From contig CAYXAA010000023.1 in assembly GCA_964462985.1 (NCBI GenBank), positions 10,935 through 74,934 on the forward strand: 64,000 nucleotides of DNA, read 5' to 3'. The notes beneath the pieces were generated by a model. The model was not told the DNA's origin, did no database searches, and was given only the letters and a program-made list of their open reading frames with translations. Source of the stretch: CAYXAA01 sp964462985. Lineage in GTDB: Bacteria > Pseudomonadota > Alphaproteobacteria > Rhizobiales > Stappiaceae. The position numbers and the translations under genes were made by a program. The stretch's first letter is position 1; every line of letters starts with the position of its first letter. Positions 23,432 to 31,477 of the stretch are shown here, one piece after another.

Positions 23432-23864
23432 GATACACCTTTTCGTCTTGTCTCGCCGGCCGTAGCCTGCAACGTTACCGTCGGTCGGGCACGGCCCTAA
23501 GGATCCGCGCGATCACAGCCGACGCTGATTGGAAAGTCGGGATCGTATAAGGGCGTCGGCGTCAAGCGTCAAGCAATCTTGCGCGCAAACCACGGATTCC
23601 GGTCGCGGCTGGTTTCGATGCCGATATTTGCAGTACATTAACCATGTGCTTACCGGCTTGCCGGACAATTCCACTTGTTACCTGATACGGCCGACCTTCG
23701 GGCGGAAGCGCCTGACCGTCACGGAAATGGCCCCGGGGGTTAGGAGCTTGGGCATCTTGTTGTCGCGCAGACCTGTTCCAATCGAACGGCGTGGGCGCCG
23801 GCCGAGGGACCGTCGTTAGTTGCGCGGCGCGCCGGCCCGGTAAGGGCGCAAGGAGGATTTCGAC
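23432..23864. other. 433-base divergent region between rpmB and the DUF3108 gene
   Basis: It contains the rpmB promoter (23544-23572), about 105 bases of rpmB leader and a TTAACCAT octamer at 23638-23645, a form associated with CtrA binding in alphaproteobacteria. A weak 96-codon plus-strand frame starting with TTG overlaps the rpmB promoter; I do not regard it as a gene. Confidence 0.5.
23544..23572 (-). promoter_or_regulatory. Sigma-70-type promoter of rpmB
   Basis: On the minus strand TTGACG (23572-23567), a 17-base spacer and TATACG (23549-23544) match the housekeeping promoter consensus well. A second TTGACG copy (23565-23560) lies inside the spacer. Transcription would start near 23537, giving a leader of about 105 bases. 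Confidence 0.65.
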
Positions 23865-24719
23865 GTGAGAAGGCTGTTGTCCGGACTCGTCCATGCGGCG
23901 CGTCACGCCCGAGCGCCCCTGACCGGCATGCTCGCCGTGATGCTTTTGCCATACGCGGCCCAGGCCGAAACGACCCGGCTGGGCGGCGTCTATGACGTTT
24001 CGGTGGCGGGGTTGACGATTGCCCGTGGCTCACTTTCGCTGGTGGTGCAAGGCAACGCCTATTCAGCGAAGGTCGGGATGGAGCCGGCCGGCATCGGAAC
24101 ACTGTTTTCTGCCGGCAAGGGCGGCGCAGAGGCGTCGGGCTGGCTGCGCGGCGACCGCGTCATGCCGGCACGCTACGTTATGGCCTCGCGTGCTGCCAAC
24201 CGCGACTTCTACGTCGACCTGTCGCTGGGCGGAGGGCGGCTCAAGTCGATGGACGTTTCCCCGAAATTCAAGCCGAACAAGGAGCGTATCGAGGTCACAC
24301 CTCGCCATACCCGAAACGTGGTGGATCCCCTGAGTGCGATTCTGATGCCGGTCAAGTCCTCCAAACGGAAGGGTGAGGCAGCCGCATGCGATCGCAAGAT
24401 CCCCGTGTTCGACGGCTGGACTCGCTATGACATCCAACTGAGCTACAAGGAAACCAGGACTGTGTCCGGCCGCGGATATGATGGCCCGGTCGTGGTTTGC
24501 CGGGCACGCTGGATTCCGGTTGCCGGTCACCGACCGTCCACATCTGACAAGTACAAGCAGATGAATCGCAACATGGAGGCATGGCTTACGCCGCTCGATG
24601 ACGGCCGGGTTTTCGTGCCCTATCGCGTCCAGATGGGCACATCCACCGGCACACTGGTCGTCGAGGCGCGCGCGCTGAAGCTGTCTGCCGGCGAGCGCGA
24701 TCAGGCCGCAGCCGACTAG
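23865..24719 (+). CDS. DUF3108 domain exported protein
   Basis: This is a 284-residue protein with an N-terminal signal sequence (hydrophobic about residues 19-34, LTGMLAVMLLPYAAQAE). The mature part is a DUF3108 domain, a beta-rich fold related to lipid-binding barrel proteins: GGVYDVSVAGLTIARGSLSL, SGWLRGDRVMPARY, and C-terminal VFVPYRVQMGTSTGTLVVEA. The role is unknown; an outer-membrane or periplasmic lipid function has been suggested for the fold. The GTG start at 23865 is set by AAGGAGGA (23850-23857). Confidence 0.82.
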   Translation: MRRLLSGLVHAARHARAPLTGMLAVMLLPYAAQAETTRLGGVYDVSVAGLTIARGSLSLVVQGNAYSAKVGMEPAGIGTLFSAGKGGAEASGWLRGDRVMPARYVMASRAANRDFYVDLSLGGGRLKSMDVSPKFKPNKERIEVTPRHTRNVVDPLSAILMPVKSSKRKGEAAACDRKIPVFDGWTRYDIQLSYKETRTVSGRGYDGPVVVCRARWIPVAGHRPSTSDKYKQMNRNMEAWLTPLDDGRVFVPYRVQMGTSTGTLVVEARALKLSAGERDQAAAD

Positions 24720-24848
24720 CCTCTCGCCTCCAGACGAGGCCCCTGAAGCCGCTGTGGCTTGACAGCGACGGCATGCCTCGCCAGTGTCGCGCCGCATTGA
24801 CGCGGACCCCATGTCCGGTCGCGGACCGAGCGGCGAGATTTCCAGTTC

Positions 24849-25802
24849 ATGTTCAGTTTCCTCGAATTCGAAAAACCGGTCGCCGATCTTGAAGGCAAGG
24901 TGCACGAGCTCAGGTCGCTGGCGGAGAACGGTGAAGCTGTCGACGTCGAGGACGAGATCGCCAAGCTGCAGGCGAAGGCGGAGGCGGCGCTCGCGGATAT
25001 CTATGGCCGGCTCACGCCGTGGCAAAAGACGCTGGTTGCGCGTCACCCAGACCGGCCACACGCCGTTGACTATATCGATGCGCTGATCGAGGACTTCACC
25101 CCGCTTGCCGGCGACCGGGCGTTTGCGGAAGACGCTGCCATCATTGCTGGTTTCGGCCGGTTCCGCGGCCGTTCGGTCGCCGTGATCGGCCAAGAGAAGG
25201 GCGCGGACACCCAGACCCGGCTCAAGCACAATTTCGGCATGGCGCGCCCCGAAGGTTACCGCAAGGCGGTCAGGATCATGGGGCTCGCCGGTCGGTTCGG
25301 ACTGCCGGTGATTGCATTGGTGGATACCGCCGGCGCCTATCCTGGCATTGGCGCCGAGGAGCGTGGCCAGGCAGAGGCCATCGCCCGCTCCACCGAGGCG
25401 TGTCTGGCACTGGAGACGCCGAACATTGCGGTGGTGATCGGAGAGGGCGGATCCGGCGGTGCAATCGCGATCGCGACAGCGAACCACGTTGTGATGTTGG
25501 AACACGCGATCTACAGCGTCATCTCGCCGGAGGCGGGTGCGTCCATTCTGTGGCGCGACAGCGCTCGGGCCCAGGATGCAGCAACGAACATGAAGATCAC
25601 CGCCCAGGACCTGGTGAAGCTCGGTGTCGTCGATGAGATCATCCCCGAGCCGCTCGGCGGTGCGCATCGCGCAAAAGAAGTGGTGATCGACCGGGCCGGC
25701 AAGACCATCGAGGCGGCGCTCGCGCGGTTCGACGGTCTGGATGGTGCGGATATTCGGCAACAGCGCCGGGAAAAATTCCTCCGCATCGGCCGCACTCTTT
25801 AA
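24849..25802 (+). CDS. accA: Acetyl-CoA carboxylase carboxyltransferase subunit alpha
   Basis: AccA with AccD transfers the carboxyl group from biotin-carboxyl-carrier protein to acetyl-CoA, the first committed step of fatty acid synthesis. The 317-residue sequence starts MFSFLEFEKPVADLEGKV and has the crotonase-fold core with DTAGAYPGIGAEERGQ, GEGGSGGAIAIA and SPEAGASILWRD. The length is normal. The start has only a weak ribosome site. The gene is single here; accD and accBC lie elsewhere. Confidence 0.97.
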   Translation: MFSFLEFEKPVADLEGKVHELRSLAENGEAVDVEDEIAKLQAKAEAALADIYGRLTPWQKTLVARHPDRPHAVDYIDALIEDFTPLAGDRAFAEDAAIIAGFGRFRGRSVAVIGQEKGADTQTRLKHNFGMARPEGYRKAVRIMGLAGRFGLPVIALVDTAGAYPGIGAEERGQAEAIARSTEACLALETPNIAVVIGEGGSGGAIAIATANHVVMLEHAIYSVISPEAGASILWRDSARAQDAATNMKITAQDLVKLGVVDEIIPEPLGGAHRAKEVVIDRAGKTIEAALARFDGLDGADIRQQRREKFLRIGRTL

Positions 25803-25872
25803 TTCGCCGCCAAATTGCCCGAATCTTTCGCGAGCGAGTGTCGAATGACGTTTCTGCGCTCGAGGTGCACGG

Positions 25873-25888
25873 TTAACCGGCGGTAAAC
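25873..25888 (+). promoter_or_regulatory. CtrA-like site upstream of an L,D-transpeptidase gene
   Basis: TTAA, seven bases, then TAAAC resembles the CtrA consensus TTAA-N7-TTAAC with one mismatch. It lies 119 bases before the start of a cell-wall enzyme gene, a plausible CtrA target. Assignment rests on motif similarity only. Confidence 0.3.
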
Positions 25889-26006
25889 CCGCATAGATTA
25901 CTGTTGAACCGGTGTCCAGGGAGCGGCCCGTTTGTTTTGGTATCGATCAGCTATTTGCTCTGTGGCCCTTTCGCGGGAGAGCGTTGATCAGGAAGGTTCA
26001 ACCACG

Positions 26007-27257
26007 ATGACGTCTTTTTTTTCGACGTCCAGGCGACCCCGCGCAGCAACCGGCTGGCGCAAGATGGCGAGTGCTCTGATCGTCGCAGGTCTGCTCGCCG
26101 GCTGCCAAGCCGACGAACTCGGCTATGGGCCGAAGCACCTGCGTCCGGTCAGCGCCGACGTGAAGCGGAAGATGGAGAAGCTCGGGGTGTCCGAGAGCGA
26201 TCCCATTCTGATCCGCATCTTCAAGGAAGAGTCCGCTCTTGAGGTGTGGAAGCGCACCAAGAGCGGTAAGTTCGCCCTGCTCGACACGTTCGAGATCTGC
26301 AAATGGTCGGGCGAGCTCGGGCCGAAGTTCAAGGAAGGTGACCGGCAGGCGCCGGAGGGCTTCTATGAGATTACGCCCGCCCTGATGAATCCGAATTCCA
26401 GCTATCACCTCGCCTTCAACACCGGCTATCCGAACCGCTTCGACCGGGCCCATGGCCGCACTGGTTCGAATCTCATGGTTCATGGAGCCTGCTCGTCACG
26501 CGGCTGCTATTCGATGACGGACGCACAGGTTCAGGATATCTACGCCCTGGCGCGCGATGCATTCCGTGGCGGACAACGCTCATTTCAGGTCCAGGCGTTC
26601 CCGTTCCGGATGACGCCGGAGAACATGGCCAAACACCGCAAGAGCGAGCACATCGAGTTCTGGCGCATGCTCAAGGTTGGCTACGACCACTTCGAGGTGA
26701 CGAAGCGCCCACCCAAAGTCGACGTCTGCGAAAAGAAATACGTGTTCGACGCGGTACCTCTGGTGGAAGGGGCACCGTTTAACGCCGTCGCGAAATGCCC
26801 CGCCTACAAGGTGCCGGAGGAGATCGCGGTTGCCGTCAACGCCAAGCAGAGCCGCGACGAGCAGAAGTTCACCCAGATCGTCGCGAGTCTGGAGCGGCGC
26901 GAGAAGCGCGAGCAGGATTGGAAGGAGACGGAGTCGAGGATCGCGAAGTTCCTCGGTGGCGGCAAGTCCGCCGACGAGACGCTCGCGGTCGCGGCCTCCG
27001 AAACCGCGGCACCCAGCGGCGCCACAGGCGGCATGTCGGTTGCGGTTGCGACCAGTGGCGCAGCGGAGACCGTGGCTGCGCCCCCGGTTGCGACTGCCTT
27101 CGCCGACGGCCGTGAAAGGCGTGAGAAGACTTCGGGCTTCTTCGGTCGGCTGCTCTCCTTCGGCGGTTCTGACAATGAGCAATCGAGCCAGCCGGACGCC
27201 ACTCTTGCTGTCGCGCCGCCACCCACGCCAAAGCCGGGTGAGACCGCCGCCCAGTAA
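26007..27257 (+). CDS. Lipoprotein L,D-transpeptidase (YkuD/YafK family)
   Basis: L,D-transpeptidases cross-link peptidoglycan or attach proteins to it through a catalytic Cys. This 416-residue protein has a lipoprotein signal with lipobox LLAGC (Cys33) and a YkuD domain of the YafK (murein transpeptidase family) type at about residues 65-235. The catalytic motif is His159...Cys167 in HGACSSRGCYSM. The C-terminal 130 residues are a low-complexity Ala/Thr/Pro-rich tail. The ATG at 26007 follows AGGAAGG; the frame is open further upstream without support. A CtrA-like site lies in the leader. Confidence 0.9.
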   Translation: MTSFFSTSRRPRAATGWRKMASALIVAGLLAGCQADELGYGPKHLRPVSADVKRKMEKLGVSESDPILIRIFKEESALEVWKRTKSGKFALLDTFEICKWSGELGPKFKEGDRQAPEGFYEITPALMNPNSSYHLAFNTGYPNRFDRAHGRTGSNLMVHGACSSRGCYSMTDAQVQDIYALARDAFRGGQRSFQVQAFPFRMTPENMAKHRKSEHIEFWRMLKVGYDHFEVTKRPPKVDVCEKKYVFDAVPLVEGAPFNAVAKCPAYKVPEEIAVAVNAKQSRDEQKFTQIVASLERREKREQDWKETESRIAKFLGGGKSADETLAVAASETAAPSGATGGMSVAVATSGAAETVAAPPVATAFADGRERREKTSGFFGRLLSFGGSDNEQSSQPDATLAVAPPPTPKPGETAAQ

Positions 27258-27288
27258 ATTTCCGAGTAAATTTCCGGAAGCGGCCAGG

Positions 27289-28011
27289 CTAAGCCCAGAT
27301 CGCCATTCGCAGGCCGCGGGCATCGCGCTGGAAGTCGGCCGGAAAAGGACGGGCATTTCCCGCAAAGATCCGCTCGGCGATCACCGAGCAGGCAGCCGCA
27401 TCAATCAGGTCATCCCGATCCGCGCCTTTCGGCGGCGGTTGATCGAAGAACGCCGAATCGAACCAACGGCCGACGAGCAGATCGCGCCGCTCGTCAAGGC
27501 CGGGTCCGTTCGGCCGATTCTTCACTTTCTTGGGCAAAGACATCGGGCGCTCACCGTTCAGTCGCCAGTATGCGATCTCGGGGTGAACTTCGTAGACCTT
27601 GCCCTCGAGCTCCGGAGACATCAGCCGATCGATTTCGCGGATCCTTGGGAACAGATGGAACGCCTGTTTCGACACTTTCCGCGGGGGCTCGGAGGTATGA
27701 AGCGCCGTAGTGCAGGCCAGACGGTAGTCCTCGCAATAGACGGCTGCGCGAGACGGCACGGAAAAGACCGAAGACTGCCGCTCTCCAAGCAGCGGTCGCA
27801 CCGCTCTCTCCGGCCCGCGGCCGCCCCGACTGGCAAATTCCGGCAGTCCAATCGGCATGTCAACAGCAAGTACGGCGACCTGCGGATTGGCGATCAGTTC
27901 GGCGATGTGTTCGACGACGCGAACCTCCGCCTCCGGTTTGTCGCGAATTGTTCTGAGGACGGCAATCCAGCCCGCCCGGCAACCGTCGACGCCTGCGACA
28001 ACGACGGGCAT
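27289..28011 (-). CDS. DUF429 domain protein (predicted RNase H-like fold)
   Basis: This 240-residue protein is of the DUF429 family, which has a ribonuclease H-like fold and an unknown role. Features are VVAGVDGCRAGWIAVL at the N-terminus, AVDMPIGLPEFASRGGRGPER, SSVFSVPSR and YEVHPEIAYWRLNGE, with acidic residues suited to metal binding. The ATG at 28011 is one base after the pdxY stop (TGAAATG), so translation is probably coupled. The longer frame to 28074 overlaps pdxY and is unlikely. Confidence 0.85.
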   Translation of the reverse strand: MPVVVAGVDGCRAGWIAVLRTIRDKPEAEVRVVEHIAELIANPQVAVLAVDMPIGLPEFASRGGRGPERAVRPLLGERQSSVFSVPSRAAVYCEDYRLACTTALHTSEPPRKVSKQAFHLFPRIREIDRLMSPELEGKVYEVHPEIAYWRLNGERPMSLPKKVKNRPNGPGLDERRDLLVGRWFDSAFFDQPPPKGADRDDLIDAAACSVIAERIFAGNARPFPADFQRDARGLRMAIWA

Positions 28012-28012
28012 T

Positions 28013-28909
28013 TCAGGCACGGCGCGGCGTCTCAGCAATTCGACGGCTTGAGACCAGCGCCATCGGCCCCACAATCGAGGGCTGCTCCGCCGCGATCAGC
28101 AGTTCGGGCGACCCTTGTTTGACGCTGCGTGCGATCAGCTCGAAGGTCGAGGCAGCGGCGCGCTTCAGTGCGCCCTCCTCGCCATGACCCTCAAGCAGTC
28201 GCGCGGTGAACAAGGCAGAGATCAGATCACCCGTGCCGTGTGGTGCGTCGGGGACAAGGCCGTGTTCGGCAGCGAGCACGCCCTTGGGTCCAACCAGCAA
28301 GTTGGAGACGGCATTGCGGCGCATCGCCGGTGCAGACGTGACGAGCACCCTCTCGGGACCCAGCATGCGCGCGGCGGCAATCGCCTCCACCTCCGTCTCA
28401 ACTGCAAGACCCGTAAGCCAGGCGAGTTCGTATCGGTTTGGCGTCGCGATGTCGGCACGCGTCAGCAGGTGATCGCGGATTGCCGCCGCGGACGTCTCCG
28501 GCACATAGAGGCCCCCGGCGTCGCCAATGACCGGATCGCAGAGGTGAAACGCGTTGGGATTGGCCGCCTTGACCGCATCGACCAGGCGGGAGATGGCTGG
28601 TGCCTGACCGGCGTCGCCGAGGTAACCGGTCAGGACTGCGCCAATCCGGCCAAGCGCGCCGGAAGTGGCGAGGTCGTCGATCAGCGCGGAGAATTCCTCC
28701 GTGGGTGCCACGATCCGTGTGCCGGCGCCGTGGCCGGGATGCCAAGGCAAGAGGACGGTTGGCACGAACCATACCGGAAACCCGAGCCGCTCCAGGGCAA
28801 AGACCGCCCCACGGCCTCCGATCGCTCCGGTTACGACTTGTGAGGTAACGACCAGGATCGCAGGTCGGCTCGCATCCGAAACCGGAGGAAGAGTGTGCGG
28901 AACGGACAT
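28013..28909 (-). CDS. pdxY: Pyridoxal kinase
   Basis: This ribokinase-family enzyme phosphorylates pyridoxal, and possibly pyridoxine, in the B6 salvage pathway. The 298-residue sequence shows ILVVTSQVVTGAIGGRGAVFALERLGF at the N-terminus, CDPVIGDAGGLYV in the middle, TPNRYELAWLTG, and the catalytic APHGTGDLISALF near the end. The ATG at 28909 is set by GGAGGTG just upstream; the frame extends to 29017 into ispG. It follows ispG by 13 bases and precedes DUF429 by one base, all on the minus strand. Confidence 0.9.
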   Translation of the reverse strand: MSVPHTLPPVSDASRPAILVVTSQVVTGAIGGRGAVFALERLGFPVWFVPTVLLPWHPGHGAGTRIVAPTEEFSALIDDLATSGALGRIGAVLTGYLGDAGQAPAISRLVDAVKAANPNAFHLCDPVIGDAGGLYVPETSAAAIRDHLLTRADIATPNRYELAWLTGLAVETEVEAIAAARMLGPERVLVTSAPAMRRNAVSNLLVGPKGVLAAEHGLVPDAPHGTGDLISALFTARLLEGHGEEGALKRAAASTFELIARSVKQGSPELLIAAEQPSIVGPMALVSSRRIAETPRRA

Positions 28910-28922
28910 ACAGCACCTCCGG

Positions 28923-30215
28923 TCAGGATCGGGCGGTTGTTCGGGTGGAGGAGTTCCCACCGCGCCCGAATCGCTGCTCGATATAGTCCGCCACCATGAC
29001 CTTAAAGTCTTCCGCAATCGTCGGGCCGCGCAGCGTCGCCGCCTTCACGCCATCGATGAACACCGGCGCGGCCGGAGTCTCGCCAGTCCCGGGCAGCGAG
29101 ATGCCGATGTCGGCGTGCTTTGATTCGCCCGGGCCGTTGACGATGCAGCCCATTACCGCGACGTTGAGGGCCTCCACCCCTGGATAGCGCTCGCGCCATT
29201 CGGGCATCGAGAGGCGGATGTTTTCCTCGATGTCGCGGGCAAGTTCCTGGAATACCGTCGATGTCGTCCGCCCGCAGCCGGGGCATGCCGCGACCACAGG
29301 GACGAAAGCCCGGAAGCCCATGACCTGAAGCAGTTCCTGAGCCACCTTAACTTCGCGGGTGCGATCCCCGCCCGGCTCTGGCGTCAGCGATACGCGGATG
29401 GTGTCGCCGACGCCCTGTTGCAGCAGGATCCCCATCGAGGCAGCCGAGGCGACGATGCCCTTGGTGCCCATGCCCGCCTCTGTCAGGCCGAGATGGAGGG
29501 CATAGTCGCAGCGCCGGGCGAGGTCGGCATAAACCGCGATCAGGTCCTGAACCTGGCTGACCTTAGCCGATATGATGATCTTGTCACGGCCCATGCCGAG
29601 CATCTCCGCCCGCTCCGCTGAGAGCAGGCCGGAACGGATGATCGCCTCGCGCATCACCGCGGCGGCGGGTTTCGGATTGGCGCTCGCCGCGTTCTCGTCC
29701 ATCAGCCCCGTCAGAAGCTCCTGATCAAGCGAGCCCCAGTTGACGCCGATCCGAACCGGCTTGTCGTGTCGCAACGCTATATCGATGATCTGGGAAAACT
29801 GTGTGTCGCGCTTGGCCTTGAAGCCGACATTGCCGGGATTGATGCGGTATTTCGCCAGCGCCTCGGCGCAAGCCGGATAATCGGCGAGCAGCTTGTGGCC
29901 GATGTAGTGGAAATCTCCGACCAGCGGCACGTAGATGCCGATCCGTTCCAACCGCTCTCGGATGCGGGGCACCGCGGCCGCGGCCTCATCGCGGTCGACG
30001 GTGATGCGGACCAGTTCTGAGCCGGCGCGGGCCAGCGCCGAGACTTGGGCGACGGTGGCGTCGACGTCGGCTGTGTCGGTGTTGGTCATCGACTGCACGA
30101 CGATCGGAGCGTCACCCCCGACCGTGACGGAGCCGACGCGGACCGGCACGGAGGTGCGGCGCGGCGCGGGCCCTTGGAGGGCGCTGTCATCGGGCATTGC
30201 GCGGATCCATTTCAT
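28923..30215 (-). CDS. ispG: 4-hydroxy-3-methylbut-2-enyl diphosphate synthase IspG
   Basis: IspG (GcpE) converts MEcPP to HMBPP in the non-mevalonate isoprenoid pathway using a [4Fe-4S] cluster. The 430-residue protein has the TIM-barrel VPVRVGSVTVGGDAPIVVQSMTNTDT start and the cluster cysteines in CPGCGRTT and MGCIVNGPGES near the C-terminus. The start is ATG at 30215 or the ATG at 30197; neither has a strong ribosome site, and the frame runs on to 30266. Head of a three-gene minus-strand run with pdxY and DUF429. Confidence 0.96.
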   Translation of the reverse strand: MKWIRAMPDDSALQGPAPRRTSVPVRVGSVTVGGDAPIVVQSMTNTDTADVDATVAQVSALARAGSELVRITVDRDEAAAAVPRIRERLERIGIYVPLVGDFHYIGHKLLADYPACAEALAKYRINPGNVGFKAKRDTQFSQIIDIALRHDKPVRIGVNWGSLDQELLTGLMDENAASANPKPAAAVMREAIIRSGLLSAERAEMLGMGRDKIIISAKVSQVQDLIAVYADLARRCDYALHLGLTEAGMGTKGIVASAASMGILLQQGVGDTIRVSLTPEPGGDRTREVKVAQELLQVMGFRAFVPVVAACPGCGRTTSTVFQELARDIEENIRLSMPEWRERYPGVEALNVAVMGCIVNGPGESKHADIGISLPGTGETPAAPVFIDGVKAATLRGPTIAEDFKVMVADYIEQRFGRGGNSSTRTTARS

Positions 30216-30371
30216 CTGGCGAATTGCCGTGAGCGATTGATTAGTGCCGCCATCGTGCCTGCGCAAGGGCGGGCCACCATCGGCCGTGCAGCCAGGGGGA
30301 AGGGACCGGGCCTGGTGTCGTCACCTTGAAATGGTCGGGCGTGATGCTCATTTGGCACTAGGGGATCTTCC

Positions 30372-31253
30372 ATGATCAGCATCCTCGTTGACCGCACCAT
30401 TCGCCTTGCCTTCGACCGGCTGACGACGCTGTTTGCCGCTGGCTGGGGTTACATGCTGCTTCTCGTGGCGCTCAACCTCGCCATCAGCATGACGCTCAGA
30501 CCCGACGGCGGCTTCACCACAGGCTCCTACATCACCGAGCCGCTGACTGCAGGCAACGGAGCCGATAGGGAAAAGGCGCTGCGGCTGCTTGCCGTTTTTG
30601 CCAATATCGCCACCGGCTTCTCGATTGGCGTGGCCTATTGCCGCAAGGTGTTGATCGACGCCAACGATTTCTTCCTCGCCTTCGGTCGTCGCTACATCAA
30701 GGTGGCAATCAAACTGATGCTGCTCATGCTTATCGGTGTTGCCTTTCTCGTCCCGCTCCTGATCGGCGCCGCCTTGCTAACAATGGTGACGGGTCCCATA
30801 GGCGTGCTTGCGCTTATTGCCGCACCGTTTATCGCGCTGATGCTGATTCAGCGGTTCTCACTCGTCCTGCCGGCTGCCGCCGTCGACGACCGGCTGACAC
30901 TTGGCGATTCCTGGCGAGCAACCGCCGGGCTTGGTTTGGCCCTGATGACAGGAGCGCTCGTCGCCTGCGCACTCGCCGCGGTAGGGATCGGCCTCTGGGC
31001 GCTCGTCCTGTGGATTGGGGACGCGTTGCTCCCAACCTCCGGCTGGGAGGCGCAGATGCGTTCGGCCCTCCTTCCGATGGGTGTAATGATAATCGTGACC
31101 TGGGCGTTCTCAAATCTGCACGCCACCGCCTATGGCCTCGTCCGCGAGCGCTTCGCGCGCAAGGTCGGGCTTACGCCGGATGACAGCCACAGGGCGGAAG
31201 CGCTGCGCGCCGTGCGAGCGGCGGCGCGTCTTGGCCGGATCGAGCCGCACTGA
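30372..31253 (+). CDS. Six-helix membrane protein of unknown function
   Basis: I do not recognise a family. This 293-residue protein has about six hydrophobic segments (near residues 20-36, 72-90, 110-135, 137-155, 188-215 and 232-252), with a charged C-terminus (EALRAVRAAARLGRIEPH). There is no signal peptide, enzyme motif or transporter signature that I can see. It is divergent from ispG with about 155 bases between them and is followed by an intergenic region with a perfect inverted repeat. Confidence 0.7.
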   Translation: MISILVDRTIRLAFDRLTTLFAAGWGYMLLLVALNLAISMTLRPDGGFTTGSYITEPLTAGNGADREKALRLLAVFANIATGFSIGVAYCRKVLIDANDFFLAFGRRYIKVAIKLMLLMLIGVAFLVPLLIGAALLTMVTGPIGVLALIAAPFIALMLIQRFSLVLPAAAVDDRLTLGDSWRATAGLGLALMTGALVACALAAVGIGLWALVLWIGDALLPTSGWEAQMRSALLPMGVMIIVTWAFSNLHATAYGLVRERFARKVGLTPDDSHRAEALRAVRAAARLGRIEPH

Positions 31254-31277
31254 TCGAACCCTTCCATTTAGCTGTTA

Positions 31278-31299
31278 ATCATGACGAAACTGTCATGAT
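31278..31299. promoter_or_regulatory. Perfect inverted repeat upstream of the patatin-adc-bdhA operon
   Basis: ATCATGAC (31278-31285) and GTCATGAT (31292-31299) are 8-base arms with a 6-base spacer. It lies 24 bases after the previous gene and about 180 before the patatin start. No T-run follows, so an operator is more likely than a terminator. Confidence 0.45.
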
Positions 31300-31477
31300 G
31301 CAGTGCGTCCGAGGTGTGGTATCGGTTGTCGTGAAAACACTTACGCGCTTAGGTTAAAGAACACCCGACGGGCAAGACGTGGCGGGCCGGGTCGAGCGGC
31401 CGATTGTTGGCGAATCTCGGGTCGGGCCGATTAAGCGAGCGGGGCTCCGGATTTTCCGTACACCGCAGGAGGCTGCC

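Noticed and set aside
23529..23819. 96-codon plus-strand frame between rpmB and DUF3108
   Set aside because: TTG start with no ribosome site, overlaps the rpmB promoter and has no protein-like composition.
24063..25760. 565-codon minus-strand open frame opposite DUF3108 and accA
   Set aside because: It is the complement of strongly conserved genes, has no ribosome site and encodes a His/Arg/Gly-rich low-complexity product, the usual shadow in GC-rich coding DNA.
26461..26473. tRNA T-loop-like GGTTCGAATCTC
   Set aside because: It lies inside the L,D-transpeptidase coding sequence and no acceptor or anticodon stem surrounds it.
26830..28122. 430-codon plus-strand frame across the end of the L,D-transpeptidase, DUF429 and pdxY genes
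   Set aside because: It overlaps three well-supported genes in other frames and is arginine/serine-rich with no motif.
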